A DNA stretch of 64,000 bases, from the NCBI GenBank assembly GCA_946479985.1, contig CAMLIF010000007.1, positions 11,701-75,700 on the forward strand, in the 5' to 3' direction. Shown one piece after another: positions 1-9,147 of this stretch (positions within the stretch are counted from its first letter, which is position 1; every line of letters starts with the position of its first letter). The DNA is from an uncultured Flavobacteriales bacterium (GTDB taxonomy: Bacteria; Bacteroidota; Bacteroidia; Flavobacteriales; Crocinitomicaceae). Made by a program: the position numbers and the translations under genes. The notes under the pieces were generated by a model. It was not told the origin of the DNA. It ran no database searches and worked only from the letters and a program-made list of their open reading frames with translations.

Positions 1-648
1 ATTGGTTTCTTTCAGGCGGCAAATAGAGGGACTATTTTCCTGGATGAGATCGGGAATGCCTCACATAACGTGCAAACACGTTTACTTCGCGTTTTGCAGG
101 AAAAAGAAATCACTCAGGTTGGGTCGTCTAAAGCCGAAAAAATCGACGTACGCATTATTGCTGCAACCAATTCCAATTTACAGCAAATGGTTCGACAAGG
201 ATCTTTTCGGGAGGACTTGTATTACCGGCTAAACATTGTGAATATCGAGATGCCGACTTTACGGGAACGCAAAGATGATATTCCATTATTGGTACATTTC
301 TTCCTAAGAAAACACGGTGCGGAATTAACGCACACACCGAAGGTTACAGAAAGTGCAATGGATATACTGATCCGCCATTCGTGGCCCGGAAATGTGCGTG
401 AACTCGAGAATGTAATCCAGCGCGCACTGATTATGGGAAGAGGCTCGATTGATATCCGGGATCTTTCGAATTATCTCAAAGTGGCCGAACCTGAACAAAG
501 GGAAAGCTCCACATCAACCTTTCGAACATTAAAAGATCAGGAACGCGAGTACATTCTGAAAGTACTTGATTCGGTAAGCCAGAACAAAACGAAGGCTGCC
601 GAAATTCTTGGTATTGATCGTAAAACTTTGGGTCAAAAGATCAAATAA
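1..648 (+). CDS. Sigma-54-dependent response regulator/activator, C-terminal part (5' truncated by window)
   Basis: The reading frame is open from base 1, so only the last 215 residues are seen. They hold the end of an AAA+ sigma-54 activation domain: the Walker B motif GTIFLDEIG near fragment residues 10-18, the RLLRVLQEKE and REDLYYRLN blocks, and WPGNVRELENVIQRAL near residue 128. A Fis-type helix-turn-helix closes the protein (NKTKAAEILGIDRKTLGQKIK region, last ~35 residues). This is the NtrC/AtoC architecture: it binds upstream DNA and uses ATP to open RNAP-sigma54 promoters. The GAFTGA loop and any receiver domain lie outside the window, so the input signal is unknown. The stop is TAA at 646-648. 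Confidence 0.93.
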   Translation: MGFFQAANRGTIFLDEIGNASHNVQTRLLRVLQEKEITQVGSSKAEKIDVRIIAATNSNLQQMVRQGSFREDLYYRLNIVNIEMPTLRERKDDIPLLVHFFLRKHGAELTHTPKVTESAMDILIRHSWPGNVRELENVIQRALIMGRGSIDIRDLSNYLKVAEPEQRESSTSTFRTLKDQEREYILKVLDSVSQNKTKAAEILGIDRKTLGQKIK

Positions 649-822
649 GAGCGAGTAATTCTTACTCACCGGGTAATTATTCCTCATTTCACCAATCTTC
701 ATTTTGTTTATAAAATTGTACGCAATTTATTGTTAATCAGTGTATTGATTCTTGTCTCCGTTTTTAGAAGAGCTATTTGGCATGCTTTCTGAAAATAGGG
801 GTTCAACGATTTAAGTTGAATT

Positions 823-1086
823 ATGAGTAGATACGGAAAAGGGATTTGTAAGTCCTGTCAATTTGCTGCAAACTGCACACTTCATTCAAAGGATGAATAT
901 ACCTGGGAGTGCTCAGAGTATGAACAGCTTGTTGCATTTGCAGACGTCAGAAACTCATTTGCAAGTGACCGGAAAATTGAAACATCCGGTCAAACTACAT
1001 CTCTTTGTGGAAGCTGCACATTCAAAAATGACTGCTGCTATTATTCTCCCGAAATATTCATCTTTCATTGTGAAAATGTTCAATAA
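823..1086 (+). CDS. Small cysteine-rich protein with two four-Cys repeats
   Basis: An 87-residue protein that I cannot assign to a named family. It contains two copies of the same spacing, C-x2-C-x5-C-x11-C, the first beginning CKSC near residue 9 and the second CGSC near residue 62, with one extra Cys in the second copy. Eight regularly spaced cysteines suggest two metal (zinc) or iron-sulfur sites. There is no signal peptide or membrane segment, so it should be cytoplasmic. It ends 8 bp before the glutamate dehydrogenase start and is very likely co-transcribed with it, which hints at a redox or metal-dependent role linked to glutamate/NAD(P)H metabolism (inference). Confidence 0.75.
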   Translation: MSRYGKGICKSCQFAANCTLHSKDEYTWECSEYEQLVAFADVRNSFASDRKIETSGQTTSLCGSCTFKNDCCYYSPEIFIFHCENVQ

Positions 1087-1094
1087 CATATAAT

Positions 1095-2372
1095 ATGATA
1101 ACCAAAGAACAACATGTACCGCGGATGATCGACAGTGTTCGTCAGCAATTTGACAAGGCAGCTGATATTATGGGTTTGAATCCTGATATCCGCAAGATTC
1201 TCTCACACACAAATAATGAACTGGTTGTTCATTTCCCTGTCCGTTTAGATAACGGTTCTGTGGAAGTGTTTACCGGTTATCGCGTTCAGCACAACAACGC
1301 ACTCGGTCCATATAAAGGTGGTTTGCGTTATCATCCGGCAATTGAGTTGGATGATGCAAAGGCACTTGCCATCTGGATGACCTGGAAAACATCATTGGCC
1401 GGTTTGCCATATGGTGGTGGAAAAGGTGGAATACAACTGGATCCTTCGAAATACTCTACAGGAGAATTGGAACGGATTACCCGCAGATTCACTCATGCTT
1501 TAGGAGATAATATTGGTCCTGAATATGATATTCCTGCGCCCGATGTAAATACCAATGCACAAATCATGGCTTGGATTGCTGACACCTATATGTCTACAAA
1601 GCAGCCCAATGAACGATCAAAATATGCACATGTTGTAACTGGTAAGCCGGTGAATTCCGGAGGACTTCGTGGACGTGATCGGGCAACCGGATTCGGTGTG
1701 GTAGTGACATTGAAAGCATGGGCAAAATGGCGAAATACCTCACTCGAAGGAAAAAGATATATCGTTCAGGGATTTGGAAATGTTGGTCAGTGGGCTTCAG
1801 TCTTCATGAAGGAAAATGGTGCCGTTTTGACTGCGGTTCAGGATGCTTCCGGTACAATCTTCAATGCAAATGGAATTGATCCGAATGAATTGCTTGCCTA
1901 TATGAAATCGAATAACGGTTGTATTGAGGACTATCCGAACTCGGTTCCCTTGCCAAACGAAGATTTCTTTGCGGTTGATTGTGATATATGTATTCCGGCC
2001 GCACTGGGAAATCAGATTACTGAGTTAAACGCAATGACGGTTAAGGCAAAAGTAATTGCTGAGGGAGCAAACGGACCAACAACACCTGAAGGCGAAACGA
2101 TCCTTCGCGGGAAGGGAATAGACATTATTCCTGACATCTTATGTAATTCGGGCGGAGTGATCGGAAGCTACTTTGAATGGCTTCAGAATAGAAGCGGTGA
2201 AATATGGGAATTCGAAGATGTGATTACAAAGTTGGAGAAAAAGATCCTCGATTCATTCAGTCGGGTTGTCGTAGCTGCCGAATCATACAACACCGATTTC
2301 AGAACAGCTGCTTATGTAGAAGCCATTAAGCGAATTGAATTAACGTATAATGATCGTGGGGTTTTCCCGTGA
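1095..2372 (+). CDS. gdhA: Glu/Leu/Phe/Val dehydrogenase (glutamate dehydrogenase)
   Basis: 425 residues, the normal length of the small hexameric glutamate dehydrogenases. It interconverts glutamate with 2-oxoglutarate and ammonia using NAD(P). The substrate-domain signature LPYGGGKGG lies near residues 104-112, with GPYKGGLRYH before it and PAPDVNTNAQIMAWI after it. The Rossmann glycine motif GFGNVGQWAS lies near residue 225. Cofactor preference cannot be read safely. The next genes are a proton-translocating transhydrogenase, so the operon couples nitrogen assimilation or glutamate breakdown to the NADH/NADPH balance. It is 8 bp downstream of the Cys-rich gene and 15 bp upstream of the transhydrogenase alpha-1 gene. 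Confidence 0.95.
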   Translation: MITKEQHVPRMIDSVRQQFDKAADIMGLNPDIRKILSHTNNELVVHFPVRLDNGSVEVFTGYRVQHNNALGPYKGGLRYHPAIELDDAKALAIWMTWKTSLAGLPYGGGKGGIQLDPSKYSTGELERITRRFTHALGDNIGPEYDIPAPDVNTNAQIMAWIADTYMSTKQPNERSKYAHVVTGKPVNSGGLRGRDRATGFGVVVTLKAWAKWRNTSLEGKRYIVQGFGNVGQWASVFMKENGAVLTAVQDASGTIFNANGIDPNELLAYMKSNNGCIEDYPNSVPLPNEDFFAVDCDICIPAALGNQITELNAMTVKAKVIAEGANGPTTPEGETILRGKGIDIIPDILCNSGGVIGSYFEWLQNRSGEIWEFEDVITKLEKKILDSFSRVVVAAESYNTDFRTAAYVEAIKRIELTYNDRGVFP

Positions 2373-2387
2373 TTCCAACATGGAAAT

Positions 2388-3515
2388 ATGAAATTAGGAA
2401 TTTTAAAAGAGGGAGAATCGGAAACAAGGGTATCAATTGTTCCGATGATCGTTCAACGATTAATAAAGGAATTGTCTTTTGAAGTATACTTTGAAAGCAA
2501 TGTTGGAAAGAAAGCGGGGTTTTCAGATGCCGATTACATCCAGGCCGGAGCGGTCTTGATGAATCGGGATGAAGACTTAGAATTACTTGACATAATTACA
2601 TTCATCAATCCATTTGGTGCCCCCTTTCAACCAACTTCAGACAAAATGCTGGTTTCCATCCTGAATCCGCTGTTTCGGGCAAAGGAGTTACAAAACCTGC
2701 AGAACCCGCACGTGACTGTTTACAGTCTGGACATGGTTCCAAGAAGTACGAAGGCTCAGGCAATGGATGTTTTATCGACTGTTGCTTCGATTTCCGGTTA
2801 CAAAGCTGTTATCAAGGCCGCCGAACTATATGGATCGGTTTTCCCAATGTTTACCACAGCTGCCGGAACAATCAGACCGGCAAAGGTGCTCATCATCGGA
2901 GCAGGCGTTGCCGGGCTGCAAGCTATTGCAACTGCACGACGTCTTGGAGCAATTGTAAATGTGTTTGATGTCAGAAGCTCCGCCAAAGAAGAGGTTCAGA
3001 GTTTGGGAGCAAATTTCATTGAAGTGGAGGGAGCTGCGGAAAACCTGAACGCCGGTGGATATGCGATTGAACAATCAGAGGATTTTCTCGAAAAACAACG
3101 GGCGCTGATAGACCAATATGTTTCAGAATCTGCTATTGTTATTACCACCGCCAATATTCCAGGGAAGAGGGCGCCCCTATTGATTGAAAAAACCAGTGTG
3201 GAAAAAATGAAACCGGGATCAGTCATCATTGATCTTGCTTCAGAGCAGGGAGGGAATTGTGCTTTGACTGTTGATGGAGAAACGGTTGATCATAACGGTG
3301 TTCGAATCCTGGGAGATTCATACCTGTCACGCGAATTGGCTGAAACCGTGTCTCAATTATTGGCAACCAATTACTTCAATTTTCTGAAGCATTATGTTAA
3401 AATTCAGCCCGGAACACATTCCGAAGATCCTATTTTGGCAACAAGTATACTGATACAAAATGGGGAATTGGTCAATGACCGCATTATATCATTAGTTAAC
3501 GAAGAAGTATGTTAG
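2388..3515 (+). CDS. pntAA: NAD(P) transhydrogenase subunit alpha part 1 (domain I)
   Basis: 375 residues matching the soluble NAD(H)-binding domain I of proton-translocating transhydrogenase, which is related to alanine dehydrogenase. The N-terminal MKLGILKEGESETRVS is the family start, with the nucleotide-binding motif VLIIGAGVAGLQAIATARRL near residues 167-186. In this split-alpha arrangement domain I is a separate protein and the membrane part is encoded by the next gene, whose ATG overlaps this gene's last 7 bp. Together with pntB it uses the proton motive force to make NADPH from NADH. Translational coupling with pntAB is likely. Confidence 0.95.
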   Translation: MKLGILKEGESETRVSIVPMIVQRLIKELSFEVYFESNVGKKAGFSDADYIQAGAVLMNRDEDLELLDIITFINPFGAPFQPTSDKMLVSILNPLFRAKELQNLQNPHVTVYSLDMVPRSTKAQAMDVLSTVASISGYKAVIKAAELYGSVFPMFTTAAGTIRPAKVLIIGAGVAGLQAIATARRLGAIVNVFDVRSSAKEEVQSLGANFIEVEGAAENLNAGGYAIEQSEDFLEKQRALIDQYVSESAIVITTANIPGKRAPLLIEKTSVEKMKPGSVIIDLASEQGGNCALTVDGETVDHNGVRILGDSYLSRELAETVSQLLATNYFNFLKHYVKIQPGTHSEDPILATSILIQNGELVNDRIISLVNEEVC

Positions 3516-3811
3516 ATTTTATCTCGGGTTCGCAAGCCCCAATTTATTTTGTGCTACTGTGTGTTTTTCTGGGAATTGAGATCATTTCTAATGTTCCTGC
3601 CATCTTGCATACGCCTTTGATGTCGGGTGCTAACGCCATTCATGGAGTTATTTTAGCCGGTGCAATCATAACTATGTATCATGTGCCATCTGATGATTAT
3701 TTGAATCTCACACTGGGCTTTCTGGCTGTTTTGTTGGGAACATTGAACATCTCAGGCGGATTTTTCGTCACTGGCCGGATCTTATCCATGTTTTCTAAAA
3801 AGAAAAAGTAG
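3509..3811 (+). CDS. pntAB: NAD(P) transhydrogenase subunit alpha part 2 (membrane domain II)
   Basis: A 100-residue integral membrane protein with three to four hydrophobic segments (IYFVLLCVFLGIEIISNVPA, then HGVILAGAIITM, then LTLGFLAVLLGTLNISGGFF). The pattern SNVPAILHTPLMSGANAIHG is the conserved core of the PntA C-terminal transmembrane region. The GGFFVTGRILSMF ending is also characteristic. It forms part of the proton channel with PntB. It overlaps pntAA by 7 bp and is followed 47 bp later by pntB, matching the three-gene split form common outside Enterobacteria. Confidence 0.93.
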   Translation: MLDFISGSQAPIYFVLLCVFLGIEIISNVPAILHTPLMSGANAIHGVILAGAIITMYHVPSDDYLNLTLGFLAVLLGTLNISGGFFVTGRILSMFSKKKK

Positions 3812-3858
3812 CAGCATTTCAATCAACTAATCGCAATTCAATTAAAAAATAGTTTGTT

Positions 3859-5259
3859 ATGACAATTTTACTGGAAGTAAGTTACTTTCTGGCGATGATC
3901 TCGTTTATCGTAGGTCTCAAATTTTTAAGTTCTCCACAACGCGCAAAGCTCGGAAATATCATTGCCGGAGCTGGAATGACTTTGGCAATTATCGTTACGG
4001 TGATCCATGCTTTTTACGGCGGGCCAATCACCATAAATCTCATCTTGATCATATTGGCAATTCTCCTGGGAACCATTCTCGGAAAACGTATGTCAGATAA
4101 GGCAGAAATGACAAAAATGCCCCAATTGGTTTCTTATTTCAATGCCATGGGTGGAGGCTGTGCATTGTTACTTGGAATAATTGAAGGGCAGCAATTGCAT
4201 TATGCGAACAATACCGATCGTACGGCAGAAGTCATTCTGATGACAGCCATGATGATCGGAGCAACCTCTTTTTCGGGAAGTGTTATCGCATACCTGAAAT
4301 TATCGGGGAAACAAAAAGATATTCGTACACGGTTCGTTATCATTGCTTCCCGTGCCCTGTTGTTGGCAATGATAACTGTTCCCATTTTGGTTTCTTATGA
4401 AATTCTGCAAGTGAATCTGATCCAGGAAATAGTCATCCTGGGAGTTTTAGCCACGCTTTACGGGTTGGTTTTTGTTTTTCCTATTGGGGGTGCAGACATG
4501 CCGGTTGTTATTTCGTTATTGAATTCACTAACTGGTGTGGCAACAGCTTTGGCCGGAATCATGTTCCATAATTTATTGATGATTTCGGGTGGAATTTTTG
4601 TTGGATCTGCAGGAGTATTACTCACTTTGTTGATGTGTAAAGCAATGAACAGATCTATTTGGAATGTGCTTGCAGGAAGTTTCAAAGGTGCCTCAACTCA
4701 AAATTCTACAGGAATTGAAATGGAGATTAAGCGTATTTCAATTGGTGAGTTGGCAACTGGTCTGGCATTTTCATCGAAAGTGGCAATTATTCCCGGATAC
4801 GGTTTGGCAGTAGCCCAGGCACAGCATCTTTGCACACAGTTGGAACAAATTTTAGAATCTAAAGGAGTGGAAGTCGATTATATCATTCATCCGGTTGCAG
4901 GAAGGATGCCCGGCCACATGAATGTGCTGCTTGCGGAAGCGGACGTTCATTACAACAAACTGCGCGAAATGGATGAGGTGAATGATGCCATGTCTTCGTA
5001 CGATATTTCTATTGTGATAGGGGCCAATGATGTAGTGAACCCGGCGGCAGAAAATGATTCTTCCAGTCCGATTTATGGGATGCCAATCATCAAGGCATAC
5101 AATTCGAAGCAAGTGGTTGTGATCAAACGCGGAATGAGCAAAGGTTATGCAGGAGTGGAGAATAGTTTGTTTGGTGAAGAAAATTGCAGTCTGCTTTTTG
5201 CCGATGCAAAAGATGCTCTTTCCGGCGTTATCGGAGAGTTAAAAACCTTGAATTTTTAA
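3859..5259 (+). CDS. pntB: NAD(P) transhydrogenase subunit beta
   Basis: 466 residues, the usual PntB size. The first ~270 residues are a multi-pass membrane domain (about eight to nine helices) that forms the proton path. The C-terminal ~190 residues are the NADP(H)-binding domain III with GYGLAVAQAQH, then VAGRMPGHMNVLLAEADV and IGANDVVNPAA, all PntB hallmarks. It is the third subunit of the upstream pntAA-pntAB enzyme and sits in the inner membrane. The following GreA-like gene begins 1 bp after its stop, so transcription continues through. Confidence 0.95.
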   Translation: MTILLEVSYFLAMISFIVGLKFLSSPQRAKLGNIIAGAGMTLAIIVTVIHAFYGGPITINLILIILAILLGTILGKRMSDKAEMTKMPQLVSYFNAMGGGCALLLGIIEGQQLHYANNTDRTAEVILMTAMMIGATSFSGSVIAYLKLSGKQKDIRTRFVIIASRALLLAMITVPILVSYEILQVNLIQEIVILGVLATLYGLVFVFPIGGADMPVVISLLNSLTGVATALAGIMFHNLLMISGGIFVGSAGVLLTLLMCKAMNRSIWNVLAGSFKGASTQNSTGIEMEIKRISIGELATGLAFSSKVAIIPGYGLAVAQAQHLCTQLEQILESKGVEVDYIIHPVAGRMPGHMNVLLAEADVHYNKLREMDEVNDAMSSYDISIVIGANDVVNPAAENDSSSPIYGMPIIKAYNSKQVVVIKRGMSKGYAGVENSLFGEENCSLLFADAKDALSGVIGELKTLNF

Positions 5260-5260
5260 C

Positions 5261-5656
5261 ATGAAATATTCGAATGTAATTTTAGACAGAAATGAATATG
5301 AAATCATCAAATCTGTGATTGATCCCATTTCAGAATCAGCCAATCTGATGAACAGCTGCATTTCCCGGTTAAAGGAAGAGCTTAAAACTGCCAGACTTAT
5401 TGATGGGAGCATGGAAAGTTTTCCGGAAGATATTATTCGTTTAAACAGTATTGTGGATGTTGGCACTCCTTTCGGGATTATGAAGATTCAGTTGGTTTTA
5501 CCCGAGAACTCGAACTCTGAACAGAAGCGGATTTCAATTCTTACCCCTATGGGTTCTGCACTGATCGGTTATGCCGAAAAGGATAAAATTATGTGGGAAT
5601 TTCCAAATGGTATTCAGGAAGTCGAAATACTGAAAGTATCGCATTCTGAATTTTGA
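5261..5656 (+). CDS. GreA/GreB/Rnk-family protein
   Basis: 131 residues with the C-terminal GreA/GreB (FKBP-like) fold: VDVGTPFGIMKIQLVLPENSN, then ISILTPMGSALIGYAEKDKI and a final strand. A short helical N-terminus replaces the full coiled coil of GreA, which resembles the Rnk type. Rnk/Gre proteins bind near the RNA polymerase secondary channel. The acidic tip residues of true GreA cannot be confirmed here, so a cleavage-factor role is uncertain. It is the last gene of the gdhA-pnt operon, 1 bp after pntB, and is followed by a strong hairpin terminator. Confidence 0.78.
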   Translation: MKYSNVILDRNEYEIIKSVIDPISESANLMNSCISRLKEELKTARLIDGSMESFPEDIIRLNSIVDVGTPFGIMKIQLVLPENSNSEQKRISILTPMGSALIGYAEKDKIMWEFPNGIQEVEILKVSHSEF

Positions 5657-5713
5657 TTGTGCTTTGGAGCTGACGTTAGACCCATTTTAACATGCCCCAG
5701 ATAATCGAAAATG

Positions 5714-5752
5714 AAAAACCGAATTGTACACTGGTTACAATTCGGTTTTTTT
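5714..5752. terminator. Bidirectional intrinsic terminator
   Basis: A perfect 14-bp inverted repeat, AAAACCGAATTGTA at 5715-5728 and its complement at 5736-5749, with a 7-nt loop. T-runs follow the stem on both strands. It separates the convergent pnt operon (+) and the GT2 gene (-) and can serve both. Confidence 0.85.
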
Positions 5753-5791
5753 ATGTCTTATGAGGAAGAGTCAGTTCTTCCTTTTTGAAAG

Positions 5792-7681
5792 TTATGCGCT
5801 TCGTCTTAATTCACCCAGCGTGCTGAAGAACACCAAACCGTATCCTGTAGCAAGCATCGCATGGAATGGAACCATCCCGAAATCTCCGTAAATTGCTCTG
5901 TTGATAGCTGTAAATCCAAATATGAGCATCAAAATTCCTTCTCCGATTGTAATCAATGAAATACTTTTCTTATCGTATTTGTTTCCTTTAAATTCTTTCT
6001 TGCTGTTTACGTTGAATTTAGGAGTACGTACAAAAGACGATTTAATTCCCATATAACCTTCTAAAACCGCTACTGTATTGCTTAATGAAAGCCCAAGTGA
6101 CACAACCAGGAACTGGAAGAAACGGCCTACAAAACGGATAAACGAAGTAAACGTATTGTCTGTTTTATCTCTGTATGCTAGCCAATAGTAATACATTAAG
6201 AATATGGTACTTGAAATGAAGACGGAACCAAACTGGATTACCCAATTCAAATCTGAGAAACTGTCTTTTATGTGAAGAACAGCCAAACTCATCAATGACA
6301 TGATCAGGATGAATACAAAAACAGATGAGTTGAACAAATGCGACATTCCATGAATACGATCGCTCAATTTAACTCCTTTGAAAGTCAGAATGGTTTTCCA
6401 CATTTTCACAAAACACTCGGCACCACCTTTCATCCAACGGTGCTGTTGTGCTTTTAATGCCGACATAGTAATTGGTAATTCAGCAGGAGCAACAATGTTT
6501 TCCATGTATTTGAATTTCCATCCACGTAACTGCGCACGGTAGCTCAAGTCCAAATCTTCTGTTAACGTGTCGTGTTCCCAGCCACCTGCACTTTCAATAC
6601 ATTTTTTGCGCCATACACCACCTGTTCCGTTGAAGTTGATAAAATGCCCTGCTGCGTTACGACCTCCCTGCTCTGCAGCAAAGTGCCCGTTCAAACCAAA
6701 AGCCTGAAGTTCGGTAAGCAAAGAATACGATTTATTTAAATGTCCCCAACGTGTTTGAACCACACCAATATCATCCGAATCGAAGTTAGGCATAGTTAAT
6801 TTCAACCAATCCGGATTCGGAACAAAGTCAGCATCAAAAATGGCAATGAAATCACCTTTCACACGATCCATAGCAGCGTCTAATGCTCCGGCTTTGTAAC
6901 CGGTTCTGTCAACACGATGGATATGCTCTATCTGTATTCCGCGGGCTGCTACTTCAGCAACTTTTTTCGCGATGAGATCCTTTGTTTCATCAGTTGAATC
7001 GTCCAATACCTGGATATCAAATTTGTCTCTGGGATAATCAAAAGCTGCACATGTTTCAATAATACGGTCAGCTACGTACATTTCATTGTACATCGGGAGC
7101 TGGATAGTAACTCTTTTTGCAGTTGCTTCGTCAAAAGGAATCGGAGCTTTAGCAGCTACTTTTTTACGGTTTCGCGCATAAGCAATAGAAAGGCTTAACT
7201 GAAGAATAGAATAGAAGAATACCAAAACCAAACACAAACCGTATATCACTAAAATAATTCTTGCGGTCATGTGTGACCAGTAGTGCTCCTTGTTTCCTGA
7301 ATCACCCCAATTGAATAACCAGGTTACCTTGGTAGCAGATTTGAAAGGATCATTTTGGTTCATTGCATATTCAGAAGTGTGCTTCGTGTCAATTTTTACA
7401 GGAAACACTTCATGTTTATAGGATTTATCGCTGATTGATAAGTCGAATAAAACAGTGTCTTTGTTTTCTAATTGAACATCCTTGAAAAAGAATTTACCAT
7501 TGTCATCAGTAACAGCAGTGTATTTTTTCTTAGTTTCCTTATTGACAAGTTGTACCGGAACATCGTTCAATGCTCCTTTGGTACGCGAATCACGGAAGTA
7601 ACCGGAAACATTTCGTTTCATCTGTGCATGCAAAGAAAGCGACGCTACGATTGAAAATAAAACAAGAAAATGTCTTGTCAT
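5792..7681 (-). CDS. Membrane glycosyltransferase family 2 (cellulose-synthase-like) with N-terminal periplasmic domain
   Basis: Start chosen at the internal ATG (7679-7681) because it begins a clear signal peptide, MTRHFLVLFSIVASLSLHAQ. An upstream in-frame start is less likely. The mature N-terminus (~100 residues) resembles a carboxypeptidase-regulatory/transthyretin-like domain (NVSGYFRDSRTKGALNDVPV, then DDNGKFFFKDVQL). A membrane helix follows near residues 135-165, then a GT2 domain with VLDDSTDET, FDADFVPNP, TEDLDLSYRAQLRGW and QQHRWMKGG. These are the D, DxD, TED and QxxRW motifs of processive GT-A synthases. About four further membrane helices end the protein. Product sugar unknown. 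A TAnnTTTG box lies about 65 bp upstream. Confidence 0.88.
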   Translation of the reverse strand: MTRHFLVLFSIVASLSLHAQMKRNVSGYFRDSRTKGALNDVPVQLVNKETKKKYTAVTDDNGKFFFKDVQLENKDTVLFDLSISDKSYKHEVFPVKIDTKHTSEYAMNQNDPFKSATKVTWLFNWGDSGNKEHYWSHMTARIILVIYGLCLVLVFFYSILQLSLSIAYARNRKKVAAKAPIPFDEATAKRVTIQLPMYNEMYVADRIIETCAAFDYPRDKFDIQVLDDSTDETKDLIAKKVAEVAARGIQIEHIHRVDRTGYKAGALDAAMDRVKGDFIAIFDADFVPNPDWLKLTMPNFDSDDIGVVQTRWGHLNKSYSLLTELQAFGLNGHFAAEQGGRNAAGHFINFNGTGGVWRKKCIESAGGWEHDTLTEDLDLSYRAQLRGWKFKYMENIVAPAELPITMSALKAQQHRWMKGGAECFVKMWKTILTFKGVKLSDRIHGMSHLFNSSVFVFILIMSLMSLAVLHIKDSFSDLNWVIQFGSVFISSTIFLMYYYWLAYRDKTDNTFTSFIRFVGRFFQFLVVSLGLSLSNTVAVLEGYMGIKSSFVRTPKFNVNSKKEFKGNKYDKKSISLITIGEGILMLIFGFTAINRAIYGDFGMVPFHAMLATGYGLVFFSTLGELRRSA

Positions 7682-7741
7682 AGGTTCTAAATTATAAGTA
7701 AGTGTTCTGTCCTGAAATTGTGGTTCACAATCCGGAAGGCG

Positions 7742-7749
7742 CAAAGGTA
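7742..7749 (-). promoter_or_regulatory. Candidate Bacteroidota -7 box for the GT2 gene
   Basis: On the minus strand this reads TACCTTTG, a perfect match to the TAnnTTTG -7 element known for Bacteroidota sigma factors. It lies about 60 bp before the chosen GT2 start. I see no strong -33 box. Confidence 0.4.
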
Positions 7750-7795
7750 ATTAAAATTGAAAACGTATAGTCGAAAATTGAGAAGTCTGGTCACG

Positions 7796-7829
7796 CCTCC
7801 CCTTTGAAGGGGGATTGGGGGGAGGACTT
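7796..7829. repeat. G/C-run intergenic palindrome (copy 1)
   Basis: An imperfect palindrome of the pattern CCTCCCCTTTGAAGGGGGA followed by TTGGGGGGAGG lies between kbl and the GT2 gene. Related sequences occur twice at 54606-54690. This looks like a small dispersed REP-like element common between genes in Bacteroidota. It could also act as a hairpin downstream of kbl. Confidence 0.6.
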
Positions 7830-7853
7830 TTAACCAAACTTTTCAGTTTTCAA

Positions 7854-9044
7854 TTATTTTATGACGTTCAGTTCTTTCCCTACTTTAATGAATGCTGCAA
7901 TCGCTTTATCCAAATCTTCAATAGAATGTGCTGCAGAGATTTGTGTTCTGATTCGAGCTGCGCCTTTTGCAACAACAGGGTAGAAGAATCCAATAGCGTA
8001 AACACCTTCCTGCAATAATTTATCTGCAAATTGCTGAGACAATGCTGCATCGTACAACATGATAGGAACAATTGGCGAATCGCCCGGCTTAATGTCAAAC
8101 CCGGCTGCAATGATTCGTTCTTTGAAATATTTTGTGTTCGATTCCAGTTTATCACGTAATTCTGTTGAGCTTCCCAAAATATCAAAAACCTTGTTCGAGG
8201 CACCAACAATAGCCGGAGCTAATGAGTTTGAGAACAAATAAGGACGAGAACGCTGACGCAATAATTCGATAATTTCTTTTTTACCTGTTGTGTAACCGCC
8301 CATTGCTCCACCAAGCGCTTTTCCTAAAGTCCCGGTGATAATGTCAACGCGGTCCATACAATTATGGTATTCCGGAACTCCACGACCGGTCTTCCCAATG
8401 AATCCCGCACTGTGACATTCGTCTGTCATTACCAATGCGTCGTATTTATCAGCCAGGTCGCAAATTTCATTCATTTTAGCAATGTCGCCGTCCATAGAGA
8501 AAACACCGTCTGTAACGATAATTCTGAAACGCTGATCCTGAGCTTTTTTCAATTGCTCTTCGAGGTCAGCCATATCGCTGTGCTTGTAGCGGTAACGCTG
8601 TGCTTTACAAAGGCGAACTCCGTCGATGATTGAAGCGTGGTTTAATTCATCAGAAATAATGGCATCTTCTTCACCGAAAAGCGGTTCAAAAACTCCGCCG
8701 TTCGCATCGAAAGCTGCTGCGTAAAGAATAGTGTCTTCTGTTCCGTAGAACTTAGCAATTTTCGCTTCCAATTCTTTGTGGATGTCTTGAGTTCCGCAGA
8801 TAAAGCGTACTGACGACATTCCGAAACCGCGTGTGTCCAAAGCATCTTTTGCTGCCTGGATCACTTCCGGATGCGATGAAAGACCGAGGTAATTGTTCGC
8901 ACACATAATCACAACTTCGTCGCCAGAGCTAACGTTTACACGCGCACCCTGCGGAGATGTAATAATGCGTTCTCTTTTGAAAATACCTCCTTCTTGTATA
9001 GCGTTCAATTCAGCCGACAAGTGTTCTTTCATTTTTCCGTACAT
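7854..9044 (-). CDS. kbl: Glycine C-acetyltransferase (2-amino-3-ketobutyrate CoA ligase)
   Basis: 396 residues, standard length for this PLP enzyme of the alpha-oxoamine synthase family. It cleaves 2-amino-3-oxobutyrate with CoA to glycine and acetyl-CoA in threonine breakdown. Seen: [14 protein letters not shown] near residue 48, [20 protein letters not shown] in the middle, and [14 protein letters not shown], which holds the PLP-binding lysine (near residue 243). These features separate it from most BioF enzymes, although BioF cannot be wholly excluded. No threonine dehydrogenase gene is next to it in the window. A perfect TAnnTTTG box lies 20 bp upstream. Confidence 0.93.
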   Translation of the reverse strand: MYGKMKEHLSAELNAIQEGGIFKRERIITSPQGARVNVSSGDEVVIMCANNYLGLSSHPEVIQAAKDALDTRGFGMSSVRFICGTQDIHKELEAKIAKFYGTEDTILYAAAFDANGGVFEPLFGEEDAIISDELNHASIIDGVRLCKAQRYRYKHSDMADLEEQLKKAQDQRFRIIVTDGVFSMDGDIAKMNEICDLADKYDALVMTDECHSAGFIGKTGRGVPEYHNCMDRVDIITGTLGKALGGAMGGYTTGKKEIIELLRQRSRPYLFSNSLAPAIVGASNKVFDILGSSTELRDKLESNTKYFKERIIAAGFDIKPGDSPIVPIMLYDAALSQQFADKLLQEGVYAIGFFYPVVAKGAARIRTQISAAHSIEDLDKAIAAFIKVGKELNVIK

Positions 9045-9063
9045 GAGCTTATTTTTTGAAACG

Positions 9064-9071
9064 CAAAGATA
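9064..9071 (-). promoter_or_regulatory. Candidate -7 box for kbl
   Basis: The minus strand reads TATCTTTG, a perfect TAnnTTTG, 20 bp before the kbl ATG. Transcription would start about 10-15 bp before the start codon. Confidence 0.45.
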
Positions 9072-9147
9072 ATAGAATTACGAATTATTAATTATGCACG
9101 AAAGGAACAGTTCCAACAATTGGTAATTAGGCACTTGTAATTAGTAA

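Noticed and set aside
768..800. Possible sigma-54 promoter (TTGGCATGC) before the Cys-rich gene.
   Set aside because: The -24-like GG has no GC-containing -12 element at the right spacing.
5239..5466. Minus-strand frame over the pntB/GreA-like junction.
   Set aside because: Antisense shadow of two well-supported genes.
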